Notes: generated by a model not told the origin, from the sequence alone. A DNA stretch of 64,000 nucleotides from an uncultured Eubacterium sp. (GCA_934316845.1 CAKRDZ010000005.1:1-64000); one strand, 5' to 3'; numbered from the stretch's first letter, positions 8,729-18,489 are shown. Numbers and translations are program-made.

Positions 8729-8810
8729 AACAACTACCTCCTTCCGATTCAAACAGATTTCCTAATTCTAATTATATCAACATCTTTTATTATATACAAC
8801 AAAAAAATGC

Positions 8811-8840
8811 TTGCGCTTCCCCCCTGCCATCCCCTATAAT
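8811..8840 (+). promoter_or_regulatory. Sigma-A promoter for the DUF2007-like gene
   Basis: -35 TTGCGC at 8811-8816 and -10 TATAAT at 8835-8840, spacing 18, located 38 bases before the start codon at 8878. Confidence 0.65.
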
Positions 8841-8877
8841 AAAATAAATAATTATGTAATGAACGGGGGAATACTTT

Positions 8878-9192
8878 ATGACAAAAATTTACAATGTAAA
8901 AACTTTTTTGGAAGCCGATCAGATCATCGCTGAACTGGAAACACAGCACATCGCTGCAAGTAAACGCGAGATCAATGATATGGATGTGATCACGGGAAAA
9001 ATGGAAACTGCCTTTGAGATTTATGTCCCTGAAGCGGATGCGGAAAATGCAGTAAAATGTATCGAACAAATGACATTTTCTGACACAGGCAATTCTTCCC
9101 GCAAGGCGTGGCCTGCCCGCATTTATGCGCTTATTGCGTTGGGAGTTATCGCGCTTTTACTCTGCTTAACGCTTATTTTTAACGCAGTTTAA
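8878..9192 (+). CDS. DUF2007-like protein with C-terminal membrane anchor
   Basis: 104 residues. The first 65 form a small alpha/beta domain ('KIYNVKTFLEADQIIAELETQHIAASKREINDMD ... FEIYVPEADAENAVKCIEQM') like DUF2007, a presumed signal-transducing domain resembling PII-like folds. A linker and one C-terminal transmembrane helix ('IYALIALGVIALLLCLTLIF') follow, leaving a very short tail. The protein should face the cytoplasm and be tail-anchored. A GGGGGA ribosome site precedes the ATG. Its 3' end overlaps that of the convergent propeller gene by 14 bases, so the two transcripts are partly antisense. Function unknown. Confidence 0.7.
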   Translation: MTKIYNVKTFLEADQIIAELETQHIAASKREINDMDVITGKMETAFEIYVPEADAENAVKCIEQMTFSDTGNSSRKAWPARIYALIALGVIALLLCLTLIFNAV

Positions 9193-10960
9193 TCCCGCAG
9201 ATCTGGCATCCTCTGGTGCCAATGACAAGTCTGTCGTCGTATACGACCGGGGAAGCCTCGATACAGCTGCCGCTTACCCGTAATTCGTCATTTACTTCCC
9301 CGGTCGTGCCATCGAGCAGATACATCATACCGGCGCTGGTCGCATAGATCACTTTGCCGTCGCCATTTTGGTTGTAAACGCAGATGGGGGACGACCAAGC
9401 ATACGCCGCTTTGTGCTCCCAGCGTATCGCACCTGTCGCCTTGTCGAGGCAGGCAAGGACGCCATTTGTAAGGCCTCCGGTACGCGAAACCGTAACATAA
9501 ATGTTATCTGACAAACCATTTTTTCCTACCGCGATTGTAGACTGGACGCCGCCGGACAGATCGCTTACCGAGCGGCAGTCATACTCTGTTTTCCATATAA
9601 TCTTTCCCGTCTCCGCATCGATTTTCCAGATGGGAATCGGCGCTGTGGAGCTGCTCCGCCAGCCCAGGTGAAATGAAGTGCTTGCATAAAGATACACCTT
9701 TCCATCCTCGATCGACATCACGGGCGAGCCATTGGAGTCGTCCAGGCAGTCCTGCACCCATACGAGCTGCAGCGTATTGAGATTGAGGCACATAAAATGA
9801 CCGCCATTGTCCTGTATATATAAATAGCCTTTGTAAACTACGGCGCTGTCTTCCATGCCCAGCCAATATTTGGAAGTACTGCTGCGGATTCCTTTATAAT
9901 GCCATTTCACGATACGATCCGGATGAATCGATAACGTTCCCTGCGCTTCATCGTAACTTGTTCCCAGATGGATCAGATATAAAATTCCGTTTTCTCCCGG
10001 ATAGATTAACGTGTCCGTCTCCGCATCCACCAGCGCAGAGGAATCAAAAAAGCTCAAAGAGCCACGCAGCGAAAATGGATCGCTATCGCCAAACGTATAC
10101 AACACGCTTCCATCGATCAAGCTGATCACAAATACTCTGGATTTTCCTCTGCTGCTGTTGTAGCCGCTTCCCACATACATGATCGGATATCCACGCGGAT
10201 CCAATGCTCCGGCGCCCTTAAATGTATAGCCAATGTTTAATGTATCGCGCGTCTGTTTTCCCGTCTTCATATCCAGAAAATAAATATGGCCGTCCAGACA
10301 GGCATAGATCACTTCAACCAGCGAATCATCTTCTTTCGCCCAGGAATACATATTCATCACCTGCTTGGTCGCTTTCGGCCATTTGACAACCAGCGGCTGT
10401 CCGGTCCACCCGCTTCCGGTCCACGTCTTTCCCTGGGAAGTCAATTTTCCGGTCTGGTATGTCCAAGTGGATTTCAGCTTATTTTTGGTAAAATCCGCCG
10501 TTCCGAAAACTGGGTTATCACGAAAATTGTTCCCGCGAAATGAAATAATACCATCCACGGTTGTGTAATCCTTTCCCTGTTCAAACGTGATCTCCTTTTT
10601 CGCCTTATATTTTTTATTGTCCGTCAATGTCTTGCCATTGACGTTGATCTGCGTCATCTGTATGTACCGGGACGGCTTGGTACTTTTTATCGCATGCGGA
10701 TGAAAAGAAACGGCGTTATCTGTAATTTCTTCCTTCGGTGTCGCAGCGGGTTCCTGTGAAGCAGTAACAGTATCTCCCGTCACTTCTTTCTCTTCTGTCT
10801 TCGGATTTGTTTTGTCATCTATTGTTTTTGTGACTTCTGTTGCCACTTCATTTTCATTAAATTCTCTGTCTTGTTTTACAACCGATATCGCAAAAATTGC
10901 GCCTACAAAACAAGCTGCTAATACACTTATGAGCAGTATATATGCCAATATCTTTTTCAT
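9179..10960 (-). CDS. Membrane-anchored PQQ-type beta-propeller protein
   Basis: 593 residues. An N-terminal uncleaved or lipid-independent signal helix ('ILAYILLISVLAACFVGAIFAISVV') is followed by a Thr/Glu-rich linker to about residue 100. The rest is a PQQ-like beta-propeller with repeated 'W..(K/E).G' blades such as 'IPIWKIDAETGKIIWKTEYDCRS', 'LACLDKATGAIRWEHKAAY' and 'MYLLDGTTGEV'. Such extracytoplasmic propellers are scaffolds for protein binding or cell envelope assembly (BamB-like fold); there is no evidence for quinone binding. The start at 10960 is chosen because it follows AAGGGGG and begins the signal helix. The gene is alone, with the terminator of the next minus-strand gene behind it. 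Confidence 0.75.
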   Translation of the reverse strand: MKKILAYILLISVLAACFVGAIFAISVVKQDREFNENEVATEVTKTIDDKTNPKTEEKEVTGDTVTASQEPAATPKEEITDNAVSFHPHAIKSTKPSRYIQMTQINVNGKTLTDNKKYKAKKEITFEQGKDYTTVDGIISFRGNNFRDNPVFGTADFTKNKLKSTWTYQTGKLTSQGKTWTGSGWTGQPLVVKWPKATKQVMNMYSWAKEDDSLVEVIYACLDGHIYFLDMKTGKQTRDTLNIGYTFKGAGALDPRGYPIMYVGSGYNSSRGKSRVFVISLIDGSVLYTFGDSDPFSLRGSLSFFDSSALVDAETDTLIYPGENGILYLIHLGTSYDEAQGTLSIHPDRIVKWHYKGIRSSTSKYWLGMEDSAVVYKGYLYIQDNGGHFMCLNLNTLQLVWVQDCLDDSNGSPVMSIEDGKVYLYASTSFHLGWRSSSTAPIPIWKIDAETGKIIWKTEYDCRSVSDLSGGVQSTIAVGKNGLSDNIYVTVSRTGGLTNGVLACLDKATGAIRWEHKAAYAWSSPICVYNQNGDGKVIYATSAGMMYLLDGTTGEVNDELRVSGSCIEASPVVYDDRLVIGTRGCQICGIKLR

Positions 10961-11015
10961 TGTTTGCCCCCTTGTTTCTTTTATTAATATCATACCACAT
11001 TTTTGGGCAAAAAAC

Positions 11016-11057
11016 AAAAGCAAAAATAACGCCAGACCGGATCACCAGCCTGGCATT
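11016..11057 (-). terminator. Terminator of the 1033-residue secreted protein gene
   Basis: Eight-base-pair stem (11028-11035 with 11050-11057) followed on the minus strand by a T-rich tail, about 40 bases after the stop at 11097. Confidence 0.65.
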
Positions 11058-11096
11058 ACTTTGATTCTATTTTCTTCGATCAAATTGCTTTCTACT

Positions 11097-14000
11097 TTAC
11101 CCTCTTGCAAGATAGAACAGTGGTTTTACAAAGGTATCGTTGCGGAAAATATAGTCTTTTCCATTCCATTCTTTATATGCTGCGATAATCGCAATTGACG
11201 AACCGGTCGTATAATTTCCTCCACTCACGGTCTGCACCCATAAATTTGTCAATTTGTCCCAGCTTTTATGATTGCACCACTGAAGATAGTACCATTTTCC
11301 ACCGCCTGCATGAATGCACTGCAGATTGGCATTATTACTTGCCCCGGAATACGTAAAACGTTCACTTCGGATCGGCTGCGTCATAAATCCACGTTTTGCG
11401 GATAACACATTGGCTGCGGATGGCATCTGCTGCTGCAGATTCGCATAAATATCATTATATCCATTCTGCCGGCTGCGGCGCTGCATCTCCGCCAACTGCA
11501 GGTCGCTGATCTTCATAAGCGCTGCTTCGCCAACACCAAAGTGCTCTGTCTGCGTTATTCCAAGCAGCATCTCAATCGGCCCATTTGTAAAACAAACTTG
11601 TCCATAATTTGTAATATCAAAATAGTGACTGGCAACCCATCCTTTACCCATATAATATCCGTCTTCCCAATGCGGATTGCAGACCATCTGCTTCAACTGA
11701 ACCTTACTGTTTAATACAAAGCTGTAAGGGATCTCATCTGCGGTATTTGTGTCAAGATACCCGGTATTTCCACTCATATAACCGATGAAATCATTCAGAA
11801 GTTTCTCGTACTCACTCGTATCTGCTGTCATGCATGCATTTTCAACCTCAAATGCCATTGTGCTGGATACATGGAAGAGCATATTGATGTAATTGCGCAT
11901 TTCATCTTTGGCAGAATGTGTTTCACTGTCAAAATTATACTGCAGACTCAGCATTTCATCAAAATAATCCAACGGTCTTTTTCCCGTTACATCTCTGTCA
12001 AGCAATGCCTGAAAGGTCGATAAATACATTTCCAGATAGCCCTGTGCATTTTTCACCTCAAACTGATATGCATTTTCATAAGCTCCCTGTACTAAGATCG
12101 AATCATAAATCTGCGTACCTTTTTCCGTACCGTATTCTTTTTGCAGCAATGCTTTTATATCGTTAAGTGTATTATTCGCAAATGCGTCTTTATAAGTCGT
12201 ACGATTGCTTCGCAGCACTTCTTCCACCGTCTTGCCATCTTTCAGTATCAGACCGGATACCGCATACACCGGCTTATCCGCCGATAATTGGTTTTGCTCA
12301 AACGATTCGGTCTCTGACTTTTTGCCGTCATTTTCATACTTCGGCGCGGTGACATTCCCCTTTGTATCCGTATAAACCGTTACACCTTTCGTATTCAAAA
12401 GTAATTTCAGCATCTGGTCATTTTTTCCTGCCAGATATGAATTTGTACGGCTCTGAAGCTGCATCGCTTTGCGGTAGAAATTGTCATACCATCTGGAATA
12501 AGCCGTGCTGTACTGTGCCTGAATGCTTGAAGTCTGTGTCTGCACCGACAGCGCATAAAGTTGTGTTGACAGCTCTTCAATCTGCCGTTTTGTCTCCTGC
12601 AATGTCTTATACATCGCTTCCTGTCTGCTCTCCGTAGACTCAACAACCCCTGTCAGTTCCAGAATGGTGTACACAAATTTAATTGCCGTAGCAACCTGTC
12701 CGACTGTACCAAACCCCTCTTTGATCTCTTTGCCATGGACATCCCAGAAACCTCCCGCTTCCGGCAGTTCTGCATCATTTGCCGTCTCTGTGGTCAGATA
12801 CAGATCCGCATAAAATGTTCCACTCTCTTTTTCGCCATATGTATTTTTAACTTTCTCTCCTGCCACTTCCAGCGTTCCATACAAAGAGGCAATCGCATCC
12901 TCGTCCAAGCCTGCCGGCATATGAATTTCAAAAGAATATACGCCCGCATCTTTATCATATGTGACATTTTTAATGGTAGATTGTTCCGGCAAAAAACTCT
13001 CTCCCTGCAATGTGAGATCTTTTTCCGTCAGATTATCAAGGCTGCCTCCGGCACATTGGAGTGCACCAAGCAATACTGTCTCTTCTTCATTGCTTTTCGT
13101 CAGTCCAAGAGAAGCATAAAGTACCGGTTCATGGTATAGGATTCCTGTCTGATAGGAAGTTTCTCCTTTTTTATAGGAAATCACGGCTCCATTCAGTTTC
13201 TTCATGGTTTCCGTAATACTGTCGGATGCTGCAAAGATCAGATAAATCGTCTGAGCCTCTGCGGTTGTCTCAACTCCCTTCAGCGCAGCTCCTTCTGCCC
13301 CTTTGACAGAAAAATCCTCCGCCGAAAGTTCCTCGGCATAATCCATGTCGGAAACCGATAATGGCAGATACAGTTTTTTGTCTTTCAGAGATACCTTTTC
13401 CGTATCCGCAAATAGCGCAGGATACAAAACCTGAACATTGTGCTGCATTTTTGTAATGTCTTTTTCTCCAAATTCATGATTTACAATTTCTGTTAAATCT
13501 ATATCTGCTCCTCCCCAATATTTATCTGCTTCTTCCTCGACAAGATTCCCTTCCAGATTTACGGTAAGGATATCGTCTTTTGTCTTCAGATCAGTGATCT
13601 GAAGATCAGCAAACGCTCCCGACAACTTGCACACCTCTTTGGATAAATTGGTTTTGAAGGTTCCGTTTTTTATCTGAAAACGGAGTTCCCATTTTTTGCC
13701 ATAGCCATCAACTTCCGAAGTCAGACAACTGAGTTCCGGAGTCATTTTTAATACCGGTGTGACAGTCGGTGAAGCCGTTAGTGTCGTGACCGGATTTTGT
13801 GAAACAACTGCTGTCGGCACCGGTGTTCCTGACGGTGTACCGGATTGTGTCACAATCGGTGCCGCGGTTGCCTTCTTTGAATTTTTTTCCTTCACGGTTA
13901 CATTACAGACAAATTTCTTTTTGGCAACGCGGGCTGTAATCTTGGCTTTTCCAGCTTTCTTCGCCTTCACAAGCCCTTTTTTGCTTACTGACGCGACCTT

Positions 14001-14198
14001 TTTATTAGACGATCTCCAAGTCACCTTTTTCTTTGCATTTTTTACTTTCAGTTTCTGTTTGCCGCCTACTTTCAGTTCCATCTTTTTCTTATTAATCGCC
14101 ATCTTTTTCCTGCCGGTTGCTGCCGCATTGTCCACAGAGACACCGGACAACGTAAGAGACGTAATAAGCATGACTGCAATCCATTTTTTGTTTTGCAT
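11097..14198 (-). CDS. Large secreted BIG2 protein with unknown C-terminal region
   Basis: 1033 residues. A signal peptide ('KKWIAVMLITSLTLSGVSV') is followed by one lysine-rich BIG2 domain (about residues 30-105: 'MELKVGGKQKLKVKNAKKKVTWRSSNKKVASVSKKGL'), then a Thr/Pro/Val linker of about 45 residues. The remaining 850 residues match no family I know. They include beta-rich segments, a helical part near residues 500-580 with repeated 'QLYALSVQTQTSSIQAQYS'-like turns, and a C-terminal end rich in aromatics. Two ATG codons in tandem (14201, 14198) lie behind GAGGTG and the second has the better spacing. The gene is divergent from the AgrC-like kinase at 14366, with 167 bases between the starts. 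Likely an envelope or exported enzyme, function unknown. Confidence 0.65.
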   Translation of the reverse strand: MQNKKWIAVMLITSLTLSGVSVDNAAATGRKKMAINKKKMELKVGGKQKLKVKNAKKKVTWRSSNKKVASVSKKGLVKAKKAGKAKITARVAKKKFVCNVTVKEKNSKKATAAPIVTQSGTPSGTPVPTAVVSQNPVTTLTASPTVTPVLKMTPELSCLTSEVDGYGKKWELRFQIKNGTFKTNLSKEVCKLSGAFADLQITDLKTKDDILTVNLEGNLVEEEADKYWGGADIDLTEIVNHEFGEKDITKMQHNVQVLYPALFADTEKVSLKDKKLYLPLSVSDMDYAEELSAEDFSVKGAEGAALKGVETTAEAQTIYLIFAASDSITETMKKLNGAVISYKKGETSYQTGILYHEPVLYASLGLTKSNEEETVLLGALQCAGGSLDNLTEKDLTLQGESFLPEQSTIKNVTYDKDAGVYSFEIHMPAGLDEDAIASLYGTLEVAGEKVKNTYGEKESGTFYADLYLTTETANDAELPEAGGFWDVHGKEIKEGFGTVGQVATAIKFVYTILELTGVVESTESRQEAMYKTLQETKRQIEELSTQLYALSVQTQTSSIQAQYSTAYSRWYDNFYRKAMQLQSRTNSYLAGKNDQMLKLLLNTKGVTVYTDTKGNVTAPKYENDGKKSETESFEQNQLSADKPVYAVSGLILKDGKTVEEVLRSNRTTYKDAFANNTLNDIKALLQKEYGTEKGTQIYDSILVQGAYENAYQFEVKNAQGYLEMYLSTFQALLDRDVTGKRPLDYFDEMLSLQYNFDSETHSAKDEMRNYINMLFHVSSTMAFEVENACMTADTSEYEKLLNDFIGYMSGNTGYLDTNTADEIPYSFVLNSKVQLKQMVCNPHWEDGYYMGKGWVASHYFDITNYGQVCFTNGPIEMLLGITQTEHFGVGEAALMKISDLQLAEMQRRSRQNGYNDIYANLQQQMPSAANVLSAKRGFMTQPIRSERFTYSGASNNANLQCIHAGGGKWYYLQWCNHKSWDKLTNLWVQTVSGGNYTTGSSIAIIAAYKEWNGKDYIFRNDTFVKPLFYLARG

Positions 14199-14312
14199 CA
14201 TAAAGCACCTCACTTTTTTCTGATTTTTTCTCATCATAGCACATTTTTCTGCGTTTTTTTGCATTTTTAACAAACTGGGTGGTTTTTTCACTCGAATGGG
14301 AAAAACGGCCGA

Positions 14313-14341
14313 TTGACAAAAGATCATTTTCCTTTTACTAT
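14313..14341 (+). promoter_or_regulatory. Sigma-A promoter of the GHKL kinase gene
   Basis: -35 TTGACA at 14313-14318 and -10 TACTAT at 14336-14341 with a 17-base spacer, 24 bases before the start at 14366. Confidence 0.7.
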
Positions 14342-14365
14342 GATAGTACACGGGAGGAGAATCAA

Positions 14366-16264
14366 ATGAAAACTAAGGTATATAAAACAGGAATAACCCT
14401 GATGTGCTTCCTGATTTTGGGAGCGTTTATCTATGTATTATACAATTATGTGTCGCCGTCAGATGATAGTATTTATAATCTTACAATCAATGATTCGGCG
14501 GACAATGAATTAAATATTGACGCAAAAGGATGGACCGTTTTTTTACAGGAACAGGAAAAAAGAACGACAATCCGGCCCAATACGGAAACCGGAATGTATG
14601 ATGGTGTGGAATACCTCGGCCAGACCTTTTATTATGAGAGAACTTTTCACGAAAAGCTAAATCATGCTGCGTTATCAATTGGTGCCGTAGATAGCAATAT
14701 TGTGGTCTTTTTAGACAATGAAGTAATATACACCGACTGCCCGGAACTCGATAACCGAATCGGGTATCTGACACTGCCCGCCAGAGAGTATGACCGGCAC
14801 GAGGGCATCGTTGTCTCGCTGCCTCCGGATTACGCCGGCAAGACGATTACCATCGCCCAGTCTACGTCAATTTATGGAAGCGATAACCAAAATCATCCGA
14901 CAGCTGTCTTTCCGGCGGAAATGAAATTGTATTCTGCGTTTGCAAAAGATAGTAAATTGGTTTCCCAAACCATTCAAAGCATTGTTCCGATCGTGCTTTT
15001 ATTTGTGCTCGCCCTCTTTCTTACGGGCGCCGGTCTTTTTATGCTTTATCGTGGAAAACCGTCCGCACCGCTGTTTGTATTTGCTTTGCTCTGTCTGGCG
15101 CAGACGATGCTTCATCTTTTGACAAATGCCGTCTCAGATATTTGTGTCCTGCCATTTTCCAAAATGGATTACGTGACCGCCTTTCTTCCTTATGGCGTGT
15201 GTGTTCTTTTGCTGATCTCACTTTCCATGCAGATGAAAAGTCGTCTGCGCATGGTTATATTGGTGTGCAGTTTTCTGGAATTTGTGCTGGGAATGGTTCA
15301 GATTTTGGATCAGGCAGGCATGGTTTCATTGGAACATTTTTCACTGTCTTTGTTTGAAGTTCCGATTTTACTCGTTACTCTTGTATTATGCGTAAAAGAA
15401 GCCTTTGGGAAAAATGTATTTATGCGAAATATGCTATTGTTTCTCGGAATTGCGCTGGCTTTCCTCGTCCTATGTGAATGCCTGAATGGGAATTTTATCG
15501 TACAGATTCAATCTGCGATTTCTACGGGATATATCTCTTTCACCTATTTTACGACAAAATGGATACAGGCTCTTTTTGCCGGTACAATCGGCAGTGCGCT
15601 CCTTTCCTTCGCCGCGTTTACGATCCGCTCCCATGCCGACCGTCTTGTCCTTTTGGAGCGCCAGAAACAGGCGTATGACAACTATCAAAACCTGAAAATG
15701 AACAATGACCAGACAAATCGTCTGATCCACGATAATAAACATCATTTGACTGCCCTGCAGGGACTCCTGAACACCGACAAAGCCAAGGCGCAGGCTTATG
15801 TGACAGATCTTTTGTCCGATTATTCTGCTCTGCGAACAGTGGCAAAAACCGGAAATCACTTATTAGATATCCTGCTGAATGCACAGATTCACCGGGCGGC
15901 TGAGAAAGGCATTCAAGTTGAGTTCGACAGCTGCTCCGCTCCCGCCAAGCTTGTCTTAACCGACACGCAGGCAAGCTCCCTTTATATGAATGTATTAGAA
16001 AATGCGATCCGGGCTGCCGGCGAATGCGACACCGTGAAAAAGATAACCTTGTCGCTTTACACCAAAGATCATTTCTTTGTTTTTATCTGTAAAAACAGTG
16101 CCACAAAAAAACGGTTGCAGCAGATGGAAAAACGCAGGGAAAAATCATACGGTTTAAAGATTATAAAAGAATTAACAGAAGAGGCACAGGGCTTTTTCCG
16201 CATTCGTCACACAGACGATACCTTTGAAATCATGATCGTCCTCCCATTGGCAGAATCCTCCTAA
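14366..16264 (+). CDS. Sensor histidine kinase, AgrC-like GHKL type with extracytoplasmic domain
   Basis: 632 residues. One N-terminal transmembrane helix (about 9-28) is followed by an extracytoplasmic domain of some 170 residues and six to seven transmembrane helices (about 203-422) resembling 7TM sensor arrays. A short coiled coil leads to the phosphoacceptor region 'NRLIHDNKHHLTALQGLL' with H455. The C-terminal GHKL ATPase has an N box ('NVLENAIRAAGE') and a G box ('EKSYGLKIIKEL'). The start follows CGGGAGGAG by seven bases. No response regulator is co-transcribed. The only nearby one, the LytTR protein at 17338-18072, is on the opposite strand in a convergent unit, so pairing is likely but not shown. 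The 3' end overlaps the lipoprotein gene by four bases, tail to tail. Confidence 0.85.
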   Translation: MKTKVYKTGITLMCFLILGAFIYVLYNYVSPSDDSIYNLTINDSADNELNIDAKGWTVFLQEQEKRTTIRPNTETGMYDGVEYLGQTFYYERTFHEKLNHAALSIGAVDSNIVVFLDNEVIYTDCPELDNRIGYLTLPAREYDRHEGIVVSLPPDYAGKTITIAQSTSIYGSDNQNHPTAVFPAEMKLYSAFAKDSKLVSQTIQSIVPIVLLFVLALFLTGAGLFMLYRGKPSAPLFVFALLCLAQTMLHLLTNAVSDICVLPFSKMDYVTAFLPYGVCVLLLISLSMQMKSRLRMVILVCSFLEFVLGMVQILDQAGMVSLEHFSLSLFEVPILLVTLVLCVKEAFGKNVFMRNMLLFLGIALAFLVLCECLNGNFIVQIQSAISTGYISFTYFTTKWIQALFAGTIGSALLSFAAFTIRSHADRLVLLERQKQAYDNYQNLKMNNDQTNRLIHDNKHHLTALQGLLNTDKAKAQAYVTDLLSDYSALRTVAKTGNHLLDILLNAQIHRAAEKGIQVEFDSCSAPAKLVLTDTQASSLYMNVLENAIRAAGECDTVKKITLSLYTKDHFFVFICKNSATKKRLQQMEKRREKSYGLKIIKELTEEAQGFFRIRHTDDTFEIMIVLPLAESS

Positions 16265-17331
16265 TACGCGGCTGCCTGCACCCCGGTATACGCATCATAG
16301 AAAATCTGTTTTCTCTCGCCGTCTTCATAATACCGGACAACCCAGAATGGCGATACGATGTCACGGATCTTTTTGCCTTTTTCTATGGAAAAATACGGAC
16401 AATACACAAGTTCTGCCCCTTCCATGTCAATGTCCGTTTTCTTCTGTAATGCGTTTTCTGCCATCTGTAAAATCTCTTTCTCTTCGCGAACCGGCTTTGC
16501 CTCTCCGCAGGATTTTCCGACTTTCAGCCAGGCATTAGTTTCAAACAAATCCACTCCTGCCGCATTATACTGAACCGTAATTCCCCCGGCATTCATTGTA
16601 TAAAGCTCCCATTGATCCTGATTTTTCACCAATTGCCCTTTTTCTTCCTTTTCCTGTGCATTTGCAACTCGTTCTTTTTTTTTCAACGACATGCCTGCCC
16701 CGAGATTGATACAGGGAAGTCCTTCGATCTGCTGATAAAATACAAATTGGTAATACTCATACGGCGGTTTTCCCTCTTCATAGGTAATCGTTCCTTCGGT
16801 TTGTGAAGTTCGTTTTTGCAAATTTACAGCGTTATAATTTTTATGATTTACGACAATACAGTCGTATTTTTCTGCCACTTCCCCCGACAATATCCTGCTC
16901 CATTCCTTTTTACAATTTTTGGCAGCTTTTGTACTTTCCCCAAAGTCTAATACTCCCTCCGCATACTCTTTTACATAATGCCGGATCAGCGCCGCTCCAT
17001 AATAATTTTTTGTTTTACTTTTTCTTTTTCCTTTATCGTCATAGGGGGATTCCTCATACAGACTCTCTCCTGCCTGCATCGAAATCGTACTCTGATATTT
17101 TCTGTTTTTTTGAATCCATTTTTTGAATTGACGGACTTGTTTTCCGGTAAATTTCTTTGTTCCCTCAATATAATAAGAAGTCAGATATGTCTGTTCTTTG
17201 GTTTCTTTGGTTTCTTTGGTTTCTTTTCTTTCTATTTTCTCTTGTATTTTTTCTGTATTTTGCTTTTGCCCATCACTGCACGCACACAGCATTAATAGCA
17301 GCAAAAATACAATCCAAACTCGCTTTTTCAA
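16261..17331 (-). CDS. Predicted lipoprotein, unknown function
   Basis: 356 residues with a lipoprotein signal: KKR, a hydrophobic core, lipobox 'LMLCAC' with Cys about residue 16 to 18. A Lys/Glu/Thr spacer carrying a triple ETK repeat follows, then about 300 residues without a family I can name. The last 60 residues ('SPFWVVRYYEDGERKQIFYDAYTG') resemble PepSY/YcdB-type C-terminal strands. The start codon is TTG at 17331, six bases after the LytTR regulator's stop, with GAGGAG overlapping the end of that gene. The two are thus one operon, regulator first. It may be a sensor accessory or a target of that regulator; this is inference. Confidence 0.65.
   Translation of the reverse strand: MKKRVWIVFLLLLMLCACSDGQKQNTEKIQEKIERKETKETKETKEQTYLTSYYIEGTKKFTGKQVRQFKKWIQKNRKYQSTISMQAGESLYEESPYDDKGKRKSKTKNYYGAALIRHYVKEYAEGVLDFGESTKAAKNCKKEWSRILSGEVAEKYDCIVVNHKNYNAVNLQKRTSQTEGTITYEEGKPPYEYYQFVFYQQIEGLPCINLGAGMSLKKKERVANAQEKEEKGQLVKNQDQWELYTMNAGGITVQYNAAGVDLFETNAWLKVGKSCGEAKPVREEKEILQMAENALQKKTDIDMEGAELVYCPYFSIEKGKKIRDIVSPFWVVRYYEDGERKQIFYDAYTGVQAAAY
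17196..17226 (-). repeat. Nine-base tandem repeat encoding Glu-Thr-Lys
   Basis: More than three copies of a nine-base unit in the lipoprotein gene encode ETKETKETK just behind the lipidated Cys. Copy-number change would alter the length of the linker in frame. Confidence 0.7.
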
Positions 17332-17337
17332 ACCGCT

Positions 17338-18072
17338 TTACTCCTCTAAATACTGCATTAATTTATTCTTTACTTCTTTAATCCTATGCTTACTTACCGG
17401 GATAACTGCCCCATTGGACAATTCTAATTCTTGGCTTCTCACACACCGGATATGTTTCATATTAATCAAAAATCCTCTATGACATTGTAAAAATGTATCC
17501 GCCTCTACCATCGTTTCCACTTGGGATATCCGAATGTGCGCCATCGTTTCCTTCTCCCGCTCCACGATCTTTACATACGCTCCACATGCCTCAATATAAT
17601 AAATCTGCTCTTGTAAAAATAATGCAGAACCTTCTTCCACCGGCACGATAAATTTATGATTTCTTTTTTCTATTTTCCGGATACATAACGCCATCGCTTC
17701 CTCAAATTTCTCTCGTTCGATCGGCTTTCCAAGATAGCGCACGGCTTCCACTTCATATCCCTGCATTGCCATCTCCCGGTTGCTTGACACATACAATATA
17801 TCACATTTGAGGCGCATTTCCCGGATGCTTTTCGCCAGTGTAATCCCATCTAACTCTCCCATCATGACATCCAGGATCAACAAGTCGTACTTTTCTCCCT
17901 GTCCGATGGCTTCCAGTAATTTTTTCCCCTCCGAAAACTGCGTGATCGAATAGCCTGATATCTCCTTTTTCATCAAAAATTCTTCGGTATAATATAAAAT
18001 TTCCTGCAAATCCTTTTCACTGTCGTCGCAGACAGCAATTTGGATTTTGTTTTTTCCTGAATTTAATTTCAT
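17338..18072 (-). CDS. LytTR family response regulator (AgrA/VirR-like)
   Basis: 244 residues. A receiver domain (residues 10-130) has the acidic pair D16-D17, the phosphoacceptor D68 in 'LLILDVMMGELDG' and the conserved Lys in 'YLGKPIE'. A LytTR DNA-binding domain occupies about 140-242 ('IYYIEACGAYVKIVE', 'FLQCHRGFLINMKHI', 'IPVSKHRIKEVK'). Regulators of this type bind paired direct repeats upstream of their targets. It heads a two-gene unit with the lipoprotein. The GHKL kinase at 14366-16264 is the obvious candidate partner despite the opposite orientation. Confidence 0.9.
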   Translation of the reverse strand: MKLNSGKNKIQIAVCDDSEKDLQEILYYTEEFLMKKEISGYSITQFSEGKKLLEAIGQGEKYDLLILDVMMGELDGITLAKSIREMRLKCDILYVSSNREMAMQGYEVEAVRYLGKPIEREKFEEAMALCIRKIEKRNHKFIVPVEEGSALFLQEQIYYIEACGAYVKIVEREKETMAHIRISQVETMVEADTFLQCHRGFLINMKHIRCVRSQELELSNGAVIPVSKHRIKEVKNKLMQYLEE

Positions 18073-18141
18073 GTAAAATTATTCCTTTTTATTTAATATA
18101 ATACTACGTATTTCAAAATAATTCAAGAAAAACGGAACCTG

Positions 18142-18483
18142 CTATTTCATAGTATTCTTTTTTTGCACCGGATATTTACAAGTATCTGAAAAATGCCACC
18201 ACTCCCCCGAATACGGGACAAATCCCTGTTTTTTCATGATATTTTCCAATTTTTTTGCATTTTTCCGAGCCGCCGGTGTACAATCGCTATAATCTCTATC
18301 TGCCTTTTTCGTAAAATTATCAAAATCGGTCGGCATGATTACCTTTTTTCCATCTGCCGCACAGATAGAAACATCTACCGTATTGCCTCTGCTATGCGAA
18401 GAATATCCGCGGTTTGGATTGGCAACATACGTAGGATCCGGGCAGATTTTCCAAAGTTTACGCTGCGCAGACGCCGGCAGGGC
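18142..18483 (-). pseudogene. D-Ala-D-Ala dipeptidase (VanX-like, M15D), 5' truncated
   Basis: The C-terminal ~115 residues of a VanX-type dipeptidase. 'QRKLWKICPDPTYVANP' is followed by the zinc site 'SSHSRGNTVDVSI' (His and Asp seven apart) and the catalytic 'GEWWH'. Conservation begins at about 18483. Upstream of that point the frame reads unrelated residues, and the N-terminal half of the enzyme (about 90 residues) is missing. Within a few bases of the break, the opposite strand begins encoding a Ser/Thr kinase that lacks its own N-terminus. The simplest reading is a deletion that removed the 5' ends of two divergent genes. The fragment is not expected to be functional. Confidence 0.75.
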
Positions 18484-18489
18484 TTTTTT

